DNA of 64,000 nucleotides from NCBI RefSeq assembly GCF_003555545.1, contig NZ_CP032157.1, forward strand, positions 3,042,546 through 3,106,545, in the 5' to 3' direction. A model generated the notes under the pieces. It saw only the letters and a program-made list of their open reading frames with translations. It made no database searches and was not told the DNA's origin. This DNA is from Paraflavitalea soli (lineage in GTDB: Bacteria > Bacteroidota > Bacteroidia > Chitinophagales > Chitinophagaceae). Positions 8,388 through 18,047 of the stretch are shown piece by piece. The position numbers and the translations under genes are program-made. Position 1 is the stretch's first letter. Each line of letters starts with the position of its first letter.

Positions 8388-8475
8388 TTAGCTTTTAGGG
8401 GTTAGCAGTTAGCCTTTAGCTTCGATAGCGGATCTTTCCGGCTTTCTGACTTACGGACTTCCGGGCTTAATTCAC
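8388..8475. repeat. Word-like intergenic repeats (TTAGC and CGGACTTCC types)
   Basis: After the MutS-like stop codon, TTAGC words repeat (TATTAGCTTTTAGGGGTTAGCAGTTAGCCTTTAGC). They are followed by a truncated copy of the dispersed repeat (CTTCGATAGCGGATCT) and a stretch built from GACTTACGGACTTCCGGGCTT. The same GACTTCCGG words form the arms of the inverted repeat at 16731-16821. Confidence 0.55.
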
Positions 8476-8555
8476 ATACAAAACTCCGTAGTTCACATAC
8501 AAGTTCCCCTATCCGGCATTGGCCCATAGTACTTTAGCTGCCACAAGTTATTATT

Positions 8556-9713
8556 ATGAGAAAGATGATCATTGCAGGTCTGATGCTGATGCTTCAGGCG
8601 CCGGTGTATGCCCAGGTAGGCATTGGCACCACGACCCCCAACCCAAGTGCAGCGGTAGATATTTCGGCCATAGACAAGGGATTGCTGATCCCACAAATGA
8701 CAGCTGTACAACGTACAGCCATTGCCAATCCTGCAACAGGATTGCTGGTGATACAAACGGATGGGACACCTGGCTTCTATTATAATGCCGGCACACCGGC
8801 TGCACCCAACTGGCTCAACCTGAGCGCCTATAAGCTGCAGCAAAACATCAACACGAACGGAAAATACATTTCAGGCGATGGCAGCGATGCCGGTATCAAG
8901 GTGGCGGAAAATGGCTTTGTGGAGGCCAGCGGCCCTCTTACCGGCACCAACAGAGGTATATCACCATCACCTGGCGCTAAAATGATCTGGGCGCCTTATA
9001 AGGCTGCTTTCAGAGCAGGCTATTTCGCAAACAATGAGCTGCAGGAAACTAATATTGGTTCTTATTCTGTGGCCATGGGTTATAATACCCAGGCAGCAGG
9101 ATCGGGCTCCGTTGCTATAGGCACCAATGCCCGCGCCATAGCGCCCCTCACTATCGCCATGGGAATGAATGTAACGGCCAATGCCTTGAACTCGGTGGCC
9201 CTGGGTTCGAATGTATCAACCAATGGCATGGCAGGTTCTTTCATTTTGGGTGATAACCACACTACGGCCCCCACTGGCAACAGCATCAATAACCAGATGG
9301 TCATGCGGTTTGAAAATGGTTACCGCCTCCATGCAGGGGACCGGCCCCAGGCCGTTATAGACATTGATGCAGCCGGCAGAATGGGCATCGGAAAAGCCCC
9401 GACAGAAAAACTGGATGTAGCCGGTAATATCACGTACACCGGCACACTGGACATGGGTATTCAAATAGTGAGCAAGGACGTTTCTATTCCAGGTAACGGC
9501 AGAGGGGATTATAATTGTGGTTGCCCCACGGGCACAAAATTGATAGGGGGTGGAGGCGGTCACCGTGACTGGAACAGCGCAGTAAGTGACATTGAACTTG
9601 CCTACAGCGGTCCACATGCTGAGAACCTTAACTTCTGGCGCATCATGGCCCAGAATACATCGGGCAGCTCAAGGGCCTTGCGTATCTATGCCATCTGCGC
9701 CAAAGTTAAATAA
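8556..9713 (+). CDS. Secreted surface protein with YadA-head-like repeats
   Basis: A 385-residue exported protein with an N-terminal signal peptide (about residues 1-20, ending VYAQ), followed by the opening [18 protein letters not shown] found in many Bacteroidota surface and tail-fibre-like proteins. Residues about 170-240 contain repeats of the YadA/Hep_Hag head type ([29 protein letters not shown]), which fold as trimeric left-handed beta-rolls in adhesins. A second VGIG-like unit ([16 protein letters not shown]) follows, then a Cys/Gly-rich C-terminal domain that I do not recognise. There is no membrane-anchor domain, so it is not a classical trimeric autotransporter. It precedes a T9SS cargo gene. 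Confidence 0.7.
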   Translation: MRKMIIAGLMLMLQAPVYAQVGIGTTTPNPSAAVDISAIDKGLLIPQMTAVQRTAIANPATGLLVIQTDGTPGFYYNAGTPAAPNWLNLSAYKLQQNINTNGKYISGDGSDAGIKVAENGFVEASGPLTGTNRGISPSPGAKMIWAPYKAAFRAGYFANNELQETNIGSYSVAMGYNTQAAGSGSVAIGTNARAIAPLTIAMGMNVTANALNSVALGSNVSTNGMAGSFILGDNHTTAPTGNSINNQMVMRFENGYRLHAGDRPQAVIDIDAAGRMGIGKAPTEKLDVAGNITYTGTLDMGIQIVSKDVSIPGNGRGDYNCGCPTGTKLIGGGGGHRDWNSAVSDIELAYSGPHAENLNFWRIMAQNTSGSSRALRIYAICAKVK

Positions 9714-9747
9714 TACAGACCCAACCATTCCCTTATCAATTAAGATC

Positions 9748-11289
9748 ATGAAACAAACTAACTTATTTACCGGTCTGCTCATCTTTTGCACCTGTTGTCT
9801 CCAGGCGCAGGATGCACTTTATATTAAGAACGGTACAGGTATTACTGTTCAAAATGGCGCTGTTATAACAGTGAAGGGCAATGTAACATTGGAAAATGGC
9901 AGTATGCTGAACAACCAGGGGATCATTTATGTGGGGGGCAGCGCATTATTGGGAGCCGGTCACTGGACGGATCTTTCTGCAACAGGCGGCACTTATGGCA
10001 CGGGCCGGTTTGTGTTTGATGGAACTATCAACCAGCAGATCAGTACACCCTATACTTTTTCGCGCCTCGACATCAATGGCAGCAGCCTTGAATTACACAG
10101 CAATATCAGTGCGCAGAAATGGTACCTGCAAAAAGGATATGTGACCACGGGTGCTTATGCAGCCATTGTGACGGATGCTTCTGCTACGGCCCTGGAAGCA
10201 GATGCAACCAATCCGGGCTTTACGCAAAGCTGGATCAATGGGGCGCTGCGCCGGTATATAACACCCGCATCTGTAAGCGGCTATCCCTTTCCCGTAGGTA
10301 ATACGGTACGTTCCAATCTGGCTGTATTGACCAACCTGAGCAGCAACCCGCTTACAGGGATCAGTTATATAGAGGCGCGCTTTGTACCCAAACCCGGCAC
10401 CGATGCAGGGCTGGTGGTGACAGAAGGCGGCGCCACCTATGTATCTGTTGCCCCCGAAGGAGTTTGGAACATCAGCGCCGATGCTTCCCCTACAGGCGGC
10501 CAGTATGATCTGCAACTTTACTTCAACGGATTTTCGGGACTGACGGATAATATGTTTGCCATTCTGCAACGCCCCGCGGGCAGTACGAATGGGGCTGACT
10601 GGATTCGCCCTACGGGCAGTACTATTCAGCCAACGGGCACTCCGGGCAGAACCGTGGCCAGTGGATATGCGATGCGTAGTAACGTTACTACTTTTGGACA
10701 ATTGGGCATTGGGCTCACGGCCACCTCCTTACCCGTAACCCTTGTTGATTTCAGGGCACAGCGGCTCCATGCAGGGCTCGTACAGTTGAACTGGGCAACA
10801 GCTACGGAGCAAAACAACCGGGGCTTTGATATAGAAAGAAGGTGGCAAACGGAGACGGCCTTCAAGGTCATTGGTTTTGTACCCTCGCTGGCCACAGGAG
10901 GCAACAGCAACCTGCTGCTGCGCTACCAATATGCTGATGCCAACGCATACAAGGGAGTTACCTATTACCGGTTGAACCAAATTGATCTCGATAACAGGAA
11001 CCATTATACACTTATCAAAGCGGTGAAAGGGACCGGCCAGGGGGGTGTTACGGTATTGATGTGGCCCAATCCCAACAAAGGGCAGTTCAGCATCCGGATA
11101 GATGGCAATACGAAACAACTACCAGCCACGATTACGGATATGAATGGCAGGATAATACAGCAGTTAACGATCAATGGAAATACACCGGTCAATATTTATG
11201 GACTGGTGGCAGGCACTTATGTGGTGAGCATCCCTGATGTCTTTGGCAGTGGGGAAGATTTCCGCGAGAAGGTGCTGGTGGTGCGGTAG
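9748..11289 (+). CDS. Secreted protein with a C-terminal T9SS sorting domain
   Basis: A 513-residue protein with a signal peptide ([21 protein letters not shown]), a beta-rich repetitive body, and a C-terminal ~80-residue type A sorting domain of the type IX secretion system. That domain shows the usual [12 protein letters not shown] start, a middle TDMNGRII and the final GTYVVSI...EKVLVVR. The cargo is predicted to be exported across the outer membrane and cleaved or anchored there. Residues about 330-430 resemble the linker often seen before this domain ([32 protein letters not shown]). The ATG at 9748 fits the signal peptide; the open frame extends upstream but overlaps the previous gene. 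The body has no recognised catalytic domain. Confidence 0.8.
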   Translation: MKQTNLFTGLLIFCTCCLQAQDALYIKNGTGITVQNGAVITVKGNVTLENGSMLNNQGIIYVGGSALLGAGHWTDLSATGGTYGTGRFVFDGTINQQISTPYTFSRLDINGSSLELHSNISAQKWYLQKGYVTTGAYAAIVTDASATALEADATNPGFTQSWINGALRRYITPASVSGYPFPVGNTVRSNLAVLTNLSSNPLTGISYIEARFVPKPGTDAGLVVTEGGATYVSVAPEGVWNISADASPTGGQYDLQLYFNGFSGLTDNMFAILQRPAGSTNGADWIRPTGSTIQPTGTPGRTVASGYAMRSNVTTFGQLGIGLTATSLPVTLVDFRAQRLHAGLVQLNWATATEQNNRGFDIERRWQTETAFKVIGFVPSLATGGNSNLLLRYQYADANAYKGVTYYRLNQIDLDNRNHYTLIKAVKGTGQGGVTVLMWPNPNKGQFSIRIDGNTKQLPATITDMNGRIIQQLTINGNTPVNIYGLVAGTYVVSIPDVFGSGEDFREKVLVVR

Positions 11290-11323
11290 GAAGTTTTTCC
11301 ATACTTTTACGCAAAATGCCAGT

Positions 11324-11995
11324 ATGGATGTTAAAATAGATGCAAGCTGGAAGAAGGTTCTTAAAGATGAATTCAACAAAGAATACTTTAATCAGATCGT
11401 TGGTCACCTGCGCATTGAAAAAGCAGCGGGCCACACCATTTATCCTCCGGGCAGTCTTATTTTCAATGCCTTTAACCTCACGCCTTTTGAAAACGTGAAA
11501 GTGGTGTTGCTGGGACAGGATCCCTATCATGGAAAAGGACAGGCGCATGGTCTGTGCTTCTCTGTACAGGATGGCATTAAGCCCCCTCCTTCCCTCGTTA
11601 ATATCTACAAAGAAATCAACAAGGACATCGGTCTCCCCATTCCCACGCATGGTAACCTTACCAAATGGGCGGAACAAGGGGTACTGATGCTGAATGCTTC
11701 CCTTACTGTACGTGCCGGTGAACCCATGAGCCATGCCAAGATCGGCTGGGCCGAATTTACAGATTCGGTGATACGCAAGGTATCGGATCTGAAAAAAGGA
11801 GTGGTATTCCTGCTCTGGGGAAAATTTGCCCAGGCTAAGCAGGAGCTGATCGATGAAACGAAACACCAGGTGCTGAAAGCAGCGCACCCTTCCCCCTACT
11901 CTGCCGATGCCGGCTTTTTTGGCTGCCGCCATTTCTCCAAAACGAATGAATACCTGATGAAGGAAGGACTGGACCCTATCGACTGGTCGGTGTAG
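11324..11995 (+). CDS. ung: Uracil-DNA glycosylase, family 1
   Basis: Removes uracil from DNA in base-excision repair. The 223-residue protein has the family 1 water-activating motif GQDPYH at about residues 64-69, the uracil-pocket region LMLNASLTV, and the DNA-intercalation loop [18 protein letters not shown] at about residue 187. Length and motif order are normal. The start at 11324 ([13 protein letters not shown]) is chosen because the longer open frame overlaps the preceding T9SS cargo gene, which ends 34 bp upstream. The function is well supported. Confidence 0.95.
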   Translation: MDVKIDASWKKVLKDEFNKEYFNQIVGHLRIEKAAGHTIYPPGSLIFNAFNLTPFENVKVVLLGQDPYHGKGQAHGLCFSVQDGIKPPPSLVNIYKEINKDIGLPIPTHGNLTKWAEQGVLMLNASLTVRAGEPMSHAKIGWAEFTDSVIRKVSDLKKGVVFLLWGKFAQAKQELIDETKHQVLKAAHPSPYSADAGFFGCRHFSKTNEYLMKEGLDPIDWSV

Positions 11996-12030
11996 AACAG
12001 CCAGCTGTGAGCCACGAGCTGCGAGTCCTT

Positions 12031-12080
12031 TGCTTCGATAGCAGATCTCTCACTCCGCTGCGCTTCGTTCGAGATGACAA
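12031..12080. repeat. Dispersed intergenic repeat, copy 2
   Basis: Nearly identical to copy 1 at 3841-3890: it starts TGCTTCGATAGCAGATCTCT and ends TTCGTTCGAGATGACAA, with one visible base difference in the GCGCT(T/G)CG part. It lies between ung and the PlsC-like gene, in the same orientation as copy 1. Confidence 0.8.
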
Positions 12081-12118
12081 GGATGGATGATGGGAGCTGT
12101 TTTCCGTATCTTGCGCCT

Positions 12119-12862
12119 ATGAAGTTCATCAAAGAGATACTGGGTCGCCTCTTTGCCGTGTGGGCAATCCTTATGTTTATCCTCACCCTCCTGGTGTTCA
12201 TGATCCCTTTCCTGTTGTTTACCTATTACCTGCCCGATCCCAAAAAGACATTCCGTTTTATTGCGCAATCGAGGGTATGGATGGGTGTTTACCTGCCGCT
12301 GATCGGCTGTCCCCTGCGGGTACGTGGCAAGGAAAATTTTGAGCCGGGGAAAAATTATGTGGTGGTATGCAACCACAATTCACTGATGGATGTGCCCATT
12401 TCCTCTCCCGCTATACCCGGTGGCAATAAGACCATTGCCAAAAGTGAGATGGCCAAACTACCTGTATTTGGTGTTATTTATAAGACAGGCAGTGTGCTGG
12501 TAGACCGGAAGAGTGATAAAAGCCGCAAGGATAGTTATACAACAATGAAGAAAGTGCTGGGCATGGGCTTACACATGTGTATCTATCCCGAAGGCACCCG
12601 CAATAAAACGGATCAACCCCTGAAACCATTTCACGATGGGGCTTTCCGGCTGGCCATCGATACGAATAAGGCGGTGGTTCCCGGCATTATCTTCAATACA
12701 CGCAAGGTATTACCGCCCAGCAAACCTTTTTTCCTGATGCCGCACCGCCTGGCCATACATTTCCTGGCACCCATTCCTGTAGAGCCCAATGATACAGTGG
12801 AGACCTTAAAAAACAGGGTGCATGGTGTAATGGCAGCCTACTATGAAGCAAACCGGCAATGA
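12119..12862 (+). CDS. 1-acyl-sn-glycerol-3-phosphate acyltransferase (PlsC-like)
   Basis: Transfers a fatty acyl group to the sn-2 position of lysophosphatidic acid in phospholipid synthesis, at the inner membrane. The 247-residue protein has an N-terminal hydrophobic segment (residues about 12-36). It has the catalytic NHxxxxD motif (NHNSLMD, about residue 85) and the substrate-binding EGTR (YPEGTRNK, about residue 158). Both are canonical. The chosen start, MKFIKEILGRL at 12119, lies just after the dispersed repeat. Specificity for this exact lysophospholipid is assumed from the family. Confidence 0.88.
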   Translation: MKFIKEILGRLFAVWAILMFILTLLVFMIPFLLFTYYLPDPKKTFRFIAQSRVWMGVYLPLIGCPLRVRGKENFEPGKNYVVVCNHNSLMDVPISSPAIPGGNKTIAKSEMAKLPVFGVIYKTGSVLVDRKSDKSRKDSYTTMKKVLGMGLHMCIYPEGTRNKTDQPLKPFHDGAFRLAIDTNKAVVPGIIFNTRKVLPPSKPFFLMPHRLAIHFLAPIPVEPNDTVETLKNRVHGVMAAYYEANRQ

Positions 12863-12866
12863 TTTC

Positions 12867-12983
12867 GGATGTAGGATGTAGAATTTAGGATTCTTCAGGT
12901 CTAACAACGCAATAAATTAAAAACAGTCAGCCGTTTCAAGGTGCGGAGCAATCCTACATTCTAAATCCTACATCCTACATTCC
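12867..12983. repeat. Long inverted repeat between convergent genes
   Basis: Arm 1 (12867-12892) is built from the words GGATGTAGGATGTAGAATTTAGGATT. Arm 2 (12950-12983) is nearly its reverse complement, AATCCTACATTCTAAATCC and then more of the same. The loop is about 57 bp. It sits between the stops of the convergent PlsC-like and lptD genes, where an RNA hairpin could end transcription from both sides. No T-run follows it. Confidence 0.65.
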
Positions 12984-12989
12984 ACATCT

Positions 12990-15716
12990 TTATTGCCCAT
13001 AGAAATACCGCGTTCTGTTGACCTTCAGGTCGCGAAGGATGCCTGATTTGGGATTGATGGTAAAATTGAAGGTGCGGATAGGTCCTACGGGGGTCACATT
13101 GATAGACAATTGCCAGCAGTGCATTTCGCGCGAAATAAACATGGTGAACATCTGTATCGCAGAAGTATTAAAATCGTAATAGGTATTCATGCCCATTTTC
13201 CATTTGGGGGTGAGGTTGAAATCCCCATTCAGGCTCATGTTGGAATTGGTCTTTGTTTCGAAACCGGAATAGTCGGCTTTGAAATTACGGCTGAAGCTGA
13301 AAGAATAAGAAATATTCAATGACCAGGGGATATTAAAATCAGCAAACTCAGCGGCGTGCTGTTGTGTATAATTCATCTGCTCCATTTGTTCTTCCGGGGT
13401 CATAGGAGGCAGGTTATTGTTATTGAACTGATCCTCTTTTTCCTTTGCTTTCTTGTCATCCTTCGGCTTGCTCTGGAAAGAGGTAGAAACAGCTATATTA
13501 CCATTGGTGATACGGCCCGGTGAGAACCGTCCTCCCTTCCAGGCATACTCATTGATACGGTATCCGCGATCATTGACCTTATAAGGATCGAGGTTGGCGC
13601 CGGCAGTGATATTGATCTTTTCAAACAAGGTGCTGCGGAAATAAAGGCTGATCGTAGACAGCTTGAAGGAGTCGGCCAGGAAGTTATAACCACCATTGAA
13701 ACCAAAACCATCGATGAGGCGTATCTTTTTAATACCCCCATCTGTGGTGTCTTTTTTAGACCGCACTTTTGCTTCTATATTATTATCCAGGCCAAAGCTG
13801 ATACCACCAAACTGGCCTTCGCCGAATGGACCGAAGATGGTACCATCATAATAAGAGAAACGATAGAAGTTTTTACCCGTAGAATCGACCTGCATTGTAT
13901 AATAATCCTTTGCGGCCATATCAGGCTTATAGCTGATGGAGAAAGTAGGCCTTATTACGTGTCGGATAGCGGTAATGGGACTGTTGGGTCCAAAATTCTC
14001 AAACTTTCCAAAGATGGCGGTACTCAATCCCAGACTGAAAGAGAGATCCCGGGCGGTATAAAACCCTTTCTGAATACTGGTATCCATGCGATTGGTGAGC
14101 TTATTCCAGTTGCGCCTAAATTTCCGGGAATACCATTTTTCCTGGTAACTGATGCCGGGCGATACCTGTAAAGGGCCTAACGAAGGCAGTGATAGCTGGA
14201 TAGGGATATTGTGTTGAGCGCCCCATTGCATGGTATCGATGAGCTTGCTCAGGCTAAAATCTTTTTCATAGATACTGATCTGGTTGGCCACATTGGTGTT
14301 CAATCCCACGCCTAGTTTTTCATACCATTTAGATTCACCAATCAATTCCTTTCGTGCGAAAGGGTAAAATGTATTAACTGTAAAAGCCACATTGGGCAGG
14401 TTCATGTTGATCAGCGCCGGTTCATTATTATTCTGGTTGTGGTTGGCACTGGCCGTCAGGTTGTACCGGGTACCCCAGGTCTTGGAATAAGTGATAGATG
14501 AGTTCAGGTTATTCTGCACATTGCGCATGGGGTTGTTGGTCACATACTGGTTGTACTTGGAAGAACCCGCATTTACGTTGGCCGAGAAGGTTTGCCCCGG
14601 CCTGGCCCGGCTGTCTACGGTATGGCTCCAGGAAATATTGAAGGTTTGGGCTGTCGTAAACTCCTGTTTGGCGTCATTGCTCAGGATACGGGTGCTTTGA
14701 TAAGCGAGGTTCATGGAACCATTGTACCGGTAGCGTTTGCGATAGGATGGTGTTACAAATGCCGCCCAACCACCATAAGAATAGATATTGGTGCGAAGGA
14801 TCACATCAAAATAATCGTTCAATACTTTATAATAACCCAGCCCTTCCAATCCCAATCCAAACTGGTCGCTGGCGGTAAATTGAGGGGGCAGCAAACCGGA
14901 ATGCCTTCCCTGTGAAAGGGGGAAAAATCCAAAAGGCAGGTATATGGGCACAGGAACGCCTTCAAATTCGGGGTGAATAGGCCCGGTTACGGCCAGTTTC
15001 TGACTCACCATCTTCATTTTGGGTGTACGGAAAGCAAAGTGTGGGGTATCGAGGTTACAGGTAGTAATAATACCCCGGGCAGCGAAATATTCAGTAGGTG
15101 ATATCTTTTTGATCTTTTCTCCCTGTACAAACATTTCACCCTGGGCAGTGATGGTACTCTGTGTGATGCCCTTTTGGGTCTTTGTATTGAAGCGCATGAG
15201 ATCAGCATCCATCTTCGTGTCGGCCTGGATCATCTTAGGTCTGCCGATGATATTGCCCGCTGAATCGCGGCGGAAGGTAGCGACCACCTCATTCTTCTGC
15301 TGGTCCATTTCAATACTGTCGGCGGTAAGGTCCATATCCTTATACTTCACATTGGCCTTACTATACAAGATGACCTTCTTACTAGGCACATCCATCACGA
15401 TGGAGTCGGAAGCAGCATAATGTACGGGAGCATCGAGCGAGTCTTTGGACATCTTTACATCAAAGGTGTCTGACTTTATAGCGGCGGAATCTTTTGATCT
15501 GATGGAAGCAGAATCCCTGACTGCAGGGATGGTATCTGTTTTGTTGGGAATAGTATCAGTCCTGGGTTTGGTGGTATCCTGGAAACCCGTTAATGAAATG
15601 CCAAATCCGGTAGCAGCAGAATAATTACCGTGCATATTCATCGTTAATAATAACAATGAGACGAGTAATATCGGCAACGAAAGTTGTTTTAGGCTATTTT
15701 TGCGTCCGTTAATCAT
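12990..15716 (-). CDS. lptD: LPS assembly outer-membrane protein LptD (OstA family)
   Basis: A 908-residue outer-membrane beta-barrel that inserts lipopolysaccharide into the outer leaflet. Residues 1-40 form a signal region. Residues about 80-230 are an OstA/LptA-like jellyroll (YSKANVKYKDMDLTADSIEMDQQ, then the AQGEMFVQGEKIKKISP part). The rest is an LptD barrel, with the conserved FGFFPLSQGRHSGLLPPQF segment and many alternating aromatic strands, ending at the C-terminus in RTRYFYGQ. The length is normal for Bacteroidota. It is divergent from the first amidase gene, with a TATTTTTG -7 element just upstream. An OstA-like partner lies at 19048. Confidence 0.9.
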   Translation of the reverse strand: MINGRKNSLKQLSLPILLVSLLLLTMNMHGNYSAATGFGISLTGFQDTTKPRTDTIPNKTDTIPAVRDSASIRSKDSAAIKSDTFDVKMSKDSLDAPVHYAASDSIVMDVPSKKVILYSKANVKYKDMDLTADSIEMDQQKNEVVATFRRDSAGNIIGRPKMIQADTKMDADLMRFNTKTQKGITQSTITAQGEMFVQGEKIKKISPTEYFAARGIITTCNLDTPHFAFRTPKMKMVSQKLAVTGPIHPEFEGVPVPIYLPFGFFPLSQGRHSGLLPPQFTASDQFGLGLEGLGYYKVLNDYFDVILRTNIYSYGGWAAFVTPSYRKRYRYNGSMNLAYQSTRILSNDAKQEFTTAQTFNISWSHTVDSRARPGQTFSANVNAGSSKYNQYVTNNPMRNVQNNLNSSITYSKTWGTRYNLTASANHNQNNNEPALINMNLPNVAFTVNTFYPFARKELIGESKWYEKLGVGLNTNVANQISIYEKDFSLSKLIDTMQWGAQHNIPIQLSLPSLGPLQVSPGISYQEKWYSRKFRRNWNKLTNRMDTSIQKGFYTARDLSFSLGLSTAIFGKFENFGPNSPITAIRHVIRPTFSISYKPDMAAKDYYTMQVDSTGKNFYRFSYYDGTIFGPFGEGQFGGISFGLDNNIEAKVRSKKDTTDGGIKKIRLIDGFGFNGGYNFLADSFKLSTISLYFRSTLFEKINITAGANLDPYKVNDRGYRINEYAWKGGRFSPGRITNGNIAVSTSFQSKPKDDKKAKEKEDQFNNNNLPPMTPEEQMEQMNYTQQHAAEFADFNIPWSLNISYSFSFSRNFKADYSGFETKTNSNMSLNGDFNLTPKWKMGMNTYYDFNTSAIQMFTMFISREMHCWQLSINVTPVGPIRTFNFTINPKSGILRDLKVNRTRYFYGQ

Positions 15717-15729
15717 ATGCAGTGGTGGG

Positions 15730-15737
15730 CAAAAATA
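15730..15737 (-). promoter_or_regulatory. Bacteroidota -7 element for lptD
   Basis: On the minus strand this reads TATTTTTG, a perfect match to the Bacteroidota -7 consensus TAnnTTTG. It is 13 bp before the lptD start codon, implying a very short 5' leader. No convincing -33 element was found. Confidence 0.4.
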
Positions 15738-15795
15738 GTTATTAATGCATTAAGATTATGTGAAGATTGGCTGGCCCATAAAATCATAACGAAAT

Positions 15796-16728
15796 ATGTT
15801 CAAAAGGTTTACAGGGATAGTGGTGTTGGCTGTTTCCCTCTCTATGCTGATCGCTTTCACCGTTAAGCAACCGGTACCACATAAACAAAAGCCTGCATTA
15901 GGTATCATTATTATTGATCCCGGGCATGGTGGCATGGACCCCGGCACCCTGGGCAGCTATTCGCGGGAATCGAGGGTGGCCCTGGCGATCTCCCTCAAAC
16001 TGGGTAAAGCCATTAAGGCTGCCTTTCCTGATACCAAGGTGCTGTATACCCGCACTACGGACATTTTGCCCGGACAAAGAACGCTAAAAGAGTCTTACTA
16101 TTATAGGTCTGATTTTGCCAATCAATCGAATGGCGATCTGTTCATCAGCATACATTGTAACGCCATCGGCAAAAAGCCGGGGGGCTGGTACGAGAAAAAG
16201 ATCGTTTCCTACAAAAATGTCACCACAGGCAAGGGTAAAAAGAAAAAGACGAAGCAGGTTCCGGTATACAAGTCCTACTACGTAAAAAATACGCATAAAG
16301 GTACTGAGACCTATATCTGGGCCGCGGACCGCGTAGGGTTTAAAGGAGAGGCTATTAATCAACGGCAGGAAGAGAGTGGAGAGAAAACAGATAGTTCTAT
16401 CACTTTCGATATGAGTTCACCGGAGTCCCGTATCAGGGCCCAGCTGTATGAAAAGAAATATTTTGCCAAAAGCCTGCTGCTGGCCAATCATGTGGAAGAA
16501 GCATTCGATAAAGGCGGGCGTATAAGTTATGGGGTTAAACAACGGAACCAGGAAGGCATCTGGGTGCTGCAGGCCACGGGAATGCCCAGTATACTGGTAG
16601 AAACGGGCTTTCTTTCCAATACGGAGGAAGAGAAATACCTGAACAGCGAAAAGGGGCAAAACGAAGTGGTAGCAGCGATCGTGGCTGGTCTCAAAAAGTA
16701 TAAAGCCTCGCTGGAAAACACGAAGTGA
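15796..16728 (+). CDS. N-acetylmuramoyl-L-alanine amidase (Amidase_3), first of a tandem pair
   Basis: Cleaves the bond between the glycan strand and the stem peptide of peptidoglycan. The 310-residue protein has a hydrophobic signal region (residues 5-22). The Amidase_3 zinc motifs follow: DPGHGGMDPG at about residues 38-47 (His ligand), a conserved Glu in the following segment, the second His in SIHCN at about 117, and the catalytic Glu in LVETGFLSN near 273. It carries a Lys-rich insertion around residues 125-170. The product is periplasmic. It is about half identical by eye to the next gene. A 15-bp-wide inverted repeat region separates the two. Confidence 0.92.
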   Translation: MFKRFTGIVVLAVSLSMLIAFTVKQPVPHKQKPALGIIIIDPGHGGMDPGTLGSYSRESRVALAISLKLGKAIKAAFPDTKVLYTRTTDILPGQRTLKESYYYRSDFANQSNGDLFISIHCNAIGKKPGGWYEKKIVSYKNVTTGKGKKKKTKQVPVYKSYYVKNTHKGTETYIWAADRVGFKGEAINQRQEESGEKTDSSITFDMSSPESRIRAQLYEKKYFAKSLLLANHVEEAFDKGGRISYGVKQRNQEGIWVLQATGMPSILVETGFLSNTEEEKYLNSEKGQNEVVAAIVAGLKKYKASLENTK

Positions 16729-16730
16729 GT

Positions 16731-16821
16731 CGGAAAGACGGGAAGTCCGAAAGTCCGAAAGTAATACAGTAGAGGCTATCCGTTTTTCTTCCGGTCTTCC
16801 GGACTTTTGGACTTCCGGTCC
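16731..16821. repeat. Long inverted repeat between the two amidase genes
   Basis: Arm 1 (16731-16762) is made of GGAAGTCCGAAAGTCCGAAAG-type words. Arm 2 (16789-16821) contains their near reverse complement, TTCCGGACTTTTGGACTTCC. The loop is about 26 bp. The architecture is the same as at 12867-12983 but the words differ. It follows immediately after the stop of amidase 1 and could act as a terminator or mRNA-end stabiliser. Confidence 0.6.
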
Positions 16822-16854
16822 TATTTTAACGTATTAATAAGCATCTTCATCCGT

Positions 16855-16862
16855 TATTTTTG
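16855..16862 (+). promoter_or_regulatory. Bacteroidota -7 element for the second amidase
   Basis: TATTTTTG matches the Bacteroidota -7 consensus TAnnTTTG, 50 bp before the start codon at 16913. It suggests the second amidase has its own promoter rather than relying on read-through from the first. Confidence 0.45.
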
Positions 16863-16912
16863 CATCTTGCCCTATATATCACCAGCTATCTTAAACAGAA
16901 CCGGATTATAAT

Positions 16913-17815
16913 ATGATTAAAAAGATCACCTGTTTTTTGCTGATTGCTACGGTTTTTACAGTATTGACGGCCTTTTATACTGAGCCTACCGGGGTAATGC
17001 AAAAGCCTGTGATTAAGACCATTATCATAGATGCCGGCCATGGCGGATCGGACAATGGAGCCCGGGGAGACTACTCCTTTGAAAAGGACATTTGCCTCGG
17101 CATAGCCCTTAAACTGGGTAAAAAACTGGAGCAGGAATTTCCCCAGATCAAAATACTGTACACACGTACGAAAGACGAATACCCCTCCATTAAGTCGAGG
17201 GCCGACTTTGCCAATGTGAATAAAGGTGATCTCTTTGTATCCATCCACGTAAACGCCGGCCCCAAAATAAAGCATTCCAATTTTGCGGGCTACCGCACAG
17301 AAACCTACTATACAGGCAAAGGCAAAAGCCGGAAGAAAAGGACCCGGAAGGTACCCAAATACACTATCTACTATACAGACAATCCTTCCAATGGGACTGA
17401 AACCTATATCTGGGCTGCTGACCGCGCCGATGCCAAAGGAGAATATGTATCAGAGCGTATGTCGGAAGAAGTGAATGACTCCACGGAATATGCGCCGGAT
17501 ATCAATGATCCTGAATTTAAGGCCAAATCGCTCTTGTGGACGAAACGCTATTTTGACAAAAGCCTGGCGCTGGCCACCATGGTGGAAGAAGAGTTTGTAA
17601 ATGGCGGGCGGGTAAGCCGGGGTGTAAAACAACGGAATGAGAAGGGCATCTGGGTGCTCCAGGCCACAGCGATGCCCAGTATACTGGTAGAAACGGGCTT
17701 TATTACCCACCGGCCTGATGAGGACTACCTCAATAGCGTCAAGGGGCAGGAAGAAGTGGCGGGCCATGTATTGGCAGCCATCAAACGCTACAAAGAAGGT
17801 TCGGAAGGCAAATAA
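16913..17815 (+). CDS. N-acetylmuramoyl-L-alanine amidase (Amidase_3), second of a tandem pair
   Basis: A paralogue of the preceding gene, 300 residues, with a signal region at residues 3-22 and the same Amidase_3 zinc motifs: DAGHGGSDNG, SIHVNAGP and LVETGFITH. It also has the same Lys/Arg-rich insertion (GKGKSRKKRTRK) and the shared TETYIWAADRA block. The pair arose by local duplication. The two differ most in the signal region and in the acidic segment around residues 180-200, so they may have diverged in localisation or timing. It is predicted to be periplasmic, acting in cell-wall remodelling or cell separation. Confidence 0.92.
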   Translation: MIKKITCFLLIATVFTVLTAFYTEPTGVMQKPVIKTIIIDAGHGGSDNGARGDYSFEKDICLGIALKLGKKLEQEFPQIKILYTRTKDEYPSIKSRADFANVNKGDLFVSIHVNAGPKIKHSNFAGYRTETYYTGKGKSRKKRTRKVPKYTIYYTDNPSNGTETYIWAADRADAKGEYVSERMSEEVNDSTEYAPDINDPEFKAKSLLWTKRYFDKSLALATMVEEEFVNGGRVSRGVKQRNEKGIWVLQATAMPSILVETGFITHRPDEDYLNSVKGQEEVAGHVLAAIKRYKEGSEGK

Positions 17816-17818
17816 GAA

Positions 17819-17950
17819 GACAGGAGACAGAATACAGCATACAGAAGCCTTTGTTTAGAAAGCAGAAGCCCTAAATTCATGGATCCTGCCTTATACCATG
17901 GCCTCCAAGGTTCAGATTCTGTATTCTGTCTCCTGTATTCTGTATTCTCC
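17819..17950. repeat. Long inverted repeat after the second amidase gene
   Basis: Arm 1 (17819-17848) has the words ACAGGAGACAGAATACAG. Arm 2 (17915-17950) carries the reverse complement, CTGTATTCTGTCTCCTGT, with more TGTATTC words. The loop is about 66 bp. It lies directly after a stop codon and before the MCE promoter. Confidence 0.65.
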
Positions 17951-17963
17951 CCTCGTAATTCCT

Positions 17964-17971
17964 TATTTTTG
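17964..17971 (+). promoter_or_regulatory. Bacteroidota -7 element for the MCE gene
   Basis: TATTTTTG, a perfect match to TAnnTTTG, sits 76 bp before the start codon at 18048 and just after the inverted repeat that follows the previous gene. Confidence 0.45.
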
Positions 17972-18047
17972 TTGATAATATACTTTTTGGGGGTGGTCTC
18001 AAACAGACTGCTGAAAAAAGTGTTATTTGCTCACAAAATAGCCTGTA

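Noticed and set aside
10093-10701. 202-codon minus-strand frame inside the T9SS cargo gene
   Set aside because: It is antisense to a gene with a signal peptide and sorting domain, and has no recognisable domain.
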